DNA of 64,000 nucleotides from Aquimarina spongiae. GTDB taxonomy: Bacteria > Bacteroidota > Bacteroidia > Flavobacteriales > Flavobacteriaceae. Below, piece by piece: positions 62,328 through 64,000 of this stretch. The stretch spans positions 434,001 to 498,000 of the forward strand of contig NZ_FQYP01000001.1 in assembly GCF_900141785.1 (NCBI RefSeq). The letters run 5' to 3'. Position numbers and translations under genes: made by a program. The notes under the pieces were generated by a model. The model ran no database searches. It was not told the origin of the DNA and worked only from the letters and a program-made list of their open reading frames with translations. Numbering within the stretch: the first letter of the stretch is position 1; every line of letters begins with the position of its first letter.

Positions 62328-64000
62328 CTAATCCATAATTACAAAATTTGATCTTCTGTTTTTGCGATACTCTTCTTCGTTACAATCTTGACCATCAAGA
62401 CAATCGTTAACCGGACGAGTTTCTCCAAACCCAACATAAGATAAAATTCTATTTCTGGAAACGTTTTGACTTACTAAATAGTTGTAAATAGACTCCGCTC
62501 TTTTTTGGGATAAATCAAGGTTGTAATCATGATTACCTCTACTATCAGAGTGAGTTTCGATCTTGATCACCATATCAGGATATTCCTTGGTCATCAATTC
62601 AACAATTTTATTTAGTTCTAGTTCTGCTCTTTCAGTAATATCCCATTTATCAAATTCGAAATAGATCTCATTCAAATTAATAAGATCATTTATGGTCTTA
62701 TCTAGTTTTGAATTTGCTTCCAAATCTGTTTTTGGTGGAGTAGAACTTTGCACGATATCACCAGGTGTAATTCCTCCACTTTTAGTATTCGAAGATTTGT
62801 CTGTTTTATCAAAATCACCAGGAGTAACCTGAGCAATGTCGTGATCTAGTTTCTTCTTTGGTATAGCAACCAGGCTGCTAGCATTAGGACAATTTAGTGT
62901 GCTTATGTCGATTGCCAATTTGAACTGATAGTAGTCTGGCAAGTCACATTTGTTAATGTGATTATATCCTTTAGAGTACTTTATCGTTTCATTTAATGAT
63001 CCATTAAACTCTGCTGTAACAGGTTGGTCAACTACGGTAATGTCGTCTATGGTTTCAATAGATTCGCAACTGGTATCTACTGTTACATTATAAGATATAT
63101 GGAAAGGTTCGCTATCTATTTTCACCATTTTATTAGGAATAGTGAACAAAATAGTTCTGGAGTTCTTATCGAATTTCGCTTTAACACGTTTAGGTAGCTC
63201 TAAAGACTTTTCAGAAAAAATAACATTTTTGGGAAGAACGTCTTTAATAATGGTATTCTTGGCGTCATCATTACCTTCGTTATGAACAGTAAGTTGATAG
63301 GTAATCTCTTGCTTAGGCGCTAATACGTCTTCTGGATGGATATATCTGTTGTTATCGGTAAACTTAGACCTTTTAATAATATGTATAGCAGGTTCGTAGA
63401 TGTCTACACTAAAAGCCACAGCCATCACAGAGTATCCATCATTATCAGTCTTTAATCGAAACTTAGCTTCCGTTTGATTATTACCTATAATACTGTTTCT
63501 TACATTTTTAATATCGAACAAATCTGCATCATATCCAAGGGTGTTCTGACTAGCAGGAACCCTGGTTTTAACATTCCTTCCATTCTCAGTAATATTCGCA
63601 TTAAAGAAATTATTCATAGGGTTTGTGCCGTCCGCAAGACTCTTGTATTTGTTCGTCTCGTTAGACATTACTTGAAAACGATCTCCTCGAATTCCTTTAT
63701 CTCCTTCGTAAGCAATTACACCAATTTTTCCATGAACCGCACCATTAGGTATCGTTTGGAAGTTGTTGAATGAAAAAGCAACTGGTTTAGATTTAGAATC
63801 TATATTTACGAAACCATCATAGACATAAAACCTTTTTCTAGGTTTGGCATGGTCTTCGTAAATTACAACCATAGTCCAACCTCCTGCTAATCCATTTCCT
63901 AGAGTTGCATCGTCATTTACTTCAGAAGTAGTGGCAGGAATATTAGCTAGGGTATAGGTTCCCAGCGGATTATTTAAGTTTAGTACATCTTCTGTTATAT
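62328..64000 (-). CDS. DUF11/OmpA surface protein, 5' end outside the window
   Basis: The frame is open from the stop at 62328 to the right edge (556 codons seen), so the protein continues beyond 64000; the ATG at 63872 is internal, since codons upstream of it (for example GNGLAGGWT) read as normal coding sequence. The middle part (TYQLTVHNEGNDDAKNTIIK, VLPKNVIF) is a DUF11-type conserved-repeat domain of surface proteins. The end is an OmpA peptidoglycan-binding domain (IYFEFDKWDITERAELELN, ETHSDSRGNHDYN, SQKRAESIYNYL). A large envelope protein, probably with more DUF11 or jelly-roll modules upstream. Confidence 0.9.
   Translation of the reverse strand, partial: ITEDVLNLNNPLGTYTLANIPATTSEVNDDATLGNGLAGGWTMVVIYEDHAKPRKRFYVYDGFVNIDSKSKPVAFSFNNFQTIPNGAVHGKIGVIAYEGDKGIRGDRFQVMSNETNKYKSLADGTNPMNNFFNANITENGRNVKTRVPASQNTLGYDADLFDIKNVRNSIIGNNQTEAKFRLKTDNDGYSVMAVAFSVDIYEPAIHIIKRSKFTDNNRYIHPEDVLAPKQEITYQLTVHNEGNDDAKNTIIKDVLPKNVIFSEKSLELPKRVKAKFDKNSRTILFTIPNKMVKIDSEPFHISYNVTVDTSCESIETIDDITVVDQPVTAEFNGSLNETIKYSKGYNHINKCDLPDYYQFKLAIDISTLNCPNASSLVAIPKKKLDHDIAQVTPGDFDKTDKSSNTKSGGITPGDIVQSSTPPKTDLEANSKLDKTINDLINLNEIYFEFDKWDITERAELELNKIVELMTKEYPDMVIKIETHSDSRGNHDYNLDLSQKRAESIYNYLVSQNVSRNRILSYVGFGETRPVNDCLDGQDCNEEEYRKNRRSNFVIMD

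Noticed and set aside
63474..63773. Plus-strand open frame opposite the right-edge OmpA gene
   Set aside because: It mirrors a well-supported coding region, shows no family pattern and has no promoter.
1..64000. tRNA, rRNA, CRISPR array, transposase, integrase or att site
   Set aside because: None was recognisable by eye; a tRNA or CRISPR finder run would settle it.

Overview
The window is a stretch of ordinary chromosome from a Bacteroidota bacterium, almost certainly a marine-type Flavobacteriaceae member. The evidence is an AT-rich sequence, promoters of the Bacteroidota type (-7 box TAnnTTTG, often with TTG about 20 bases upstream), a fused LpxC-FabZ protein, type IX secretion (T9SS) parts (PorX, a PorP/SprF protein, sorting-domain substrates), SprB-like gliding-type C-terminal domains, and frequent TTG start codons. 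I see no rRNA, tRNA, CRISPR array, insertion sequence or prophage.

Layout. 1-9.3 kb is mostly minus strand: the first codons of a gene leaving the left edge, a large envelope protein with a catalytically dead M1-peptidase-like domain and a probable beta-barrel, a LOG-family protein, uvrA, a small plus-strand protein, a membrane-anchored unknown and aroB. 9.4-15 kb holds proline dehydrogenase, a VOC protein, a pentapeptide protein, and a MocR-type regulator divergent from a PNPOx-like / DUF1272 / GNAT cluster with a clear inverted repeat between them. 15-18.4 kb (minus) holds alanine dehydrogenase, tsaE and porX. 18.5-25.1 kb is a lipid A block: HD hydrolase, lpxD, lpxC-fabZ, lpxA, efp, a second lpxD-like gene and an NTF2-like gene, followed by sucD. 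26-33 kb holds an M16 lipoprotein peptidase, fabG, a VWA-like membrane protein and a prohibitin-like protein. 33-37 kb encodes a 1264-residue T9SS-exported protein. 37-38.5 kb (minus) holds a pair of envelope genes, one of them a double-OmpA-domain protein.

38.6-47.9 kb is a complete histidine operon (hisG, D, C, B, H, A, F, IE) interrupted by three non-his genes (GNAT, DUF3667, DinB). It is preceded by an attenuator with a leader peptide containing four consecutive histidines. 47.9-53.8 kb is a gliding/T9SS surface operon (SprB-like C-terminal-domain protein, PorP/SprF, OmpA/WD40 protein). Behind it lie an orphan lipoprotein and a decayed copy of the OmpA gene's last 18 codons, a scar of duplication. 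54.7-62.3 kb holds a TlpA-like lipoprotein, rpsA, pyrR-pyrB, a STAS-like small protein, a thioredoxin-like protein, rnz and pdxH. The right edge cuts through another large DUF11/OmpA protein on the minus strand.

Most genes are core functions: DNA repair, amino acid, nucleotide and lipid A synthesis, translation. The less ordinary items are the his attenuator, the dead M1/barrel protein, the OmpA tail remnant, the palindromes at the uvrA and MocR/PNPOx promoters, and the foreign genes kept inside the his operon. I do not see a clearly new multi-gene defence or mobile system.
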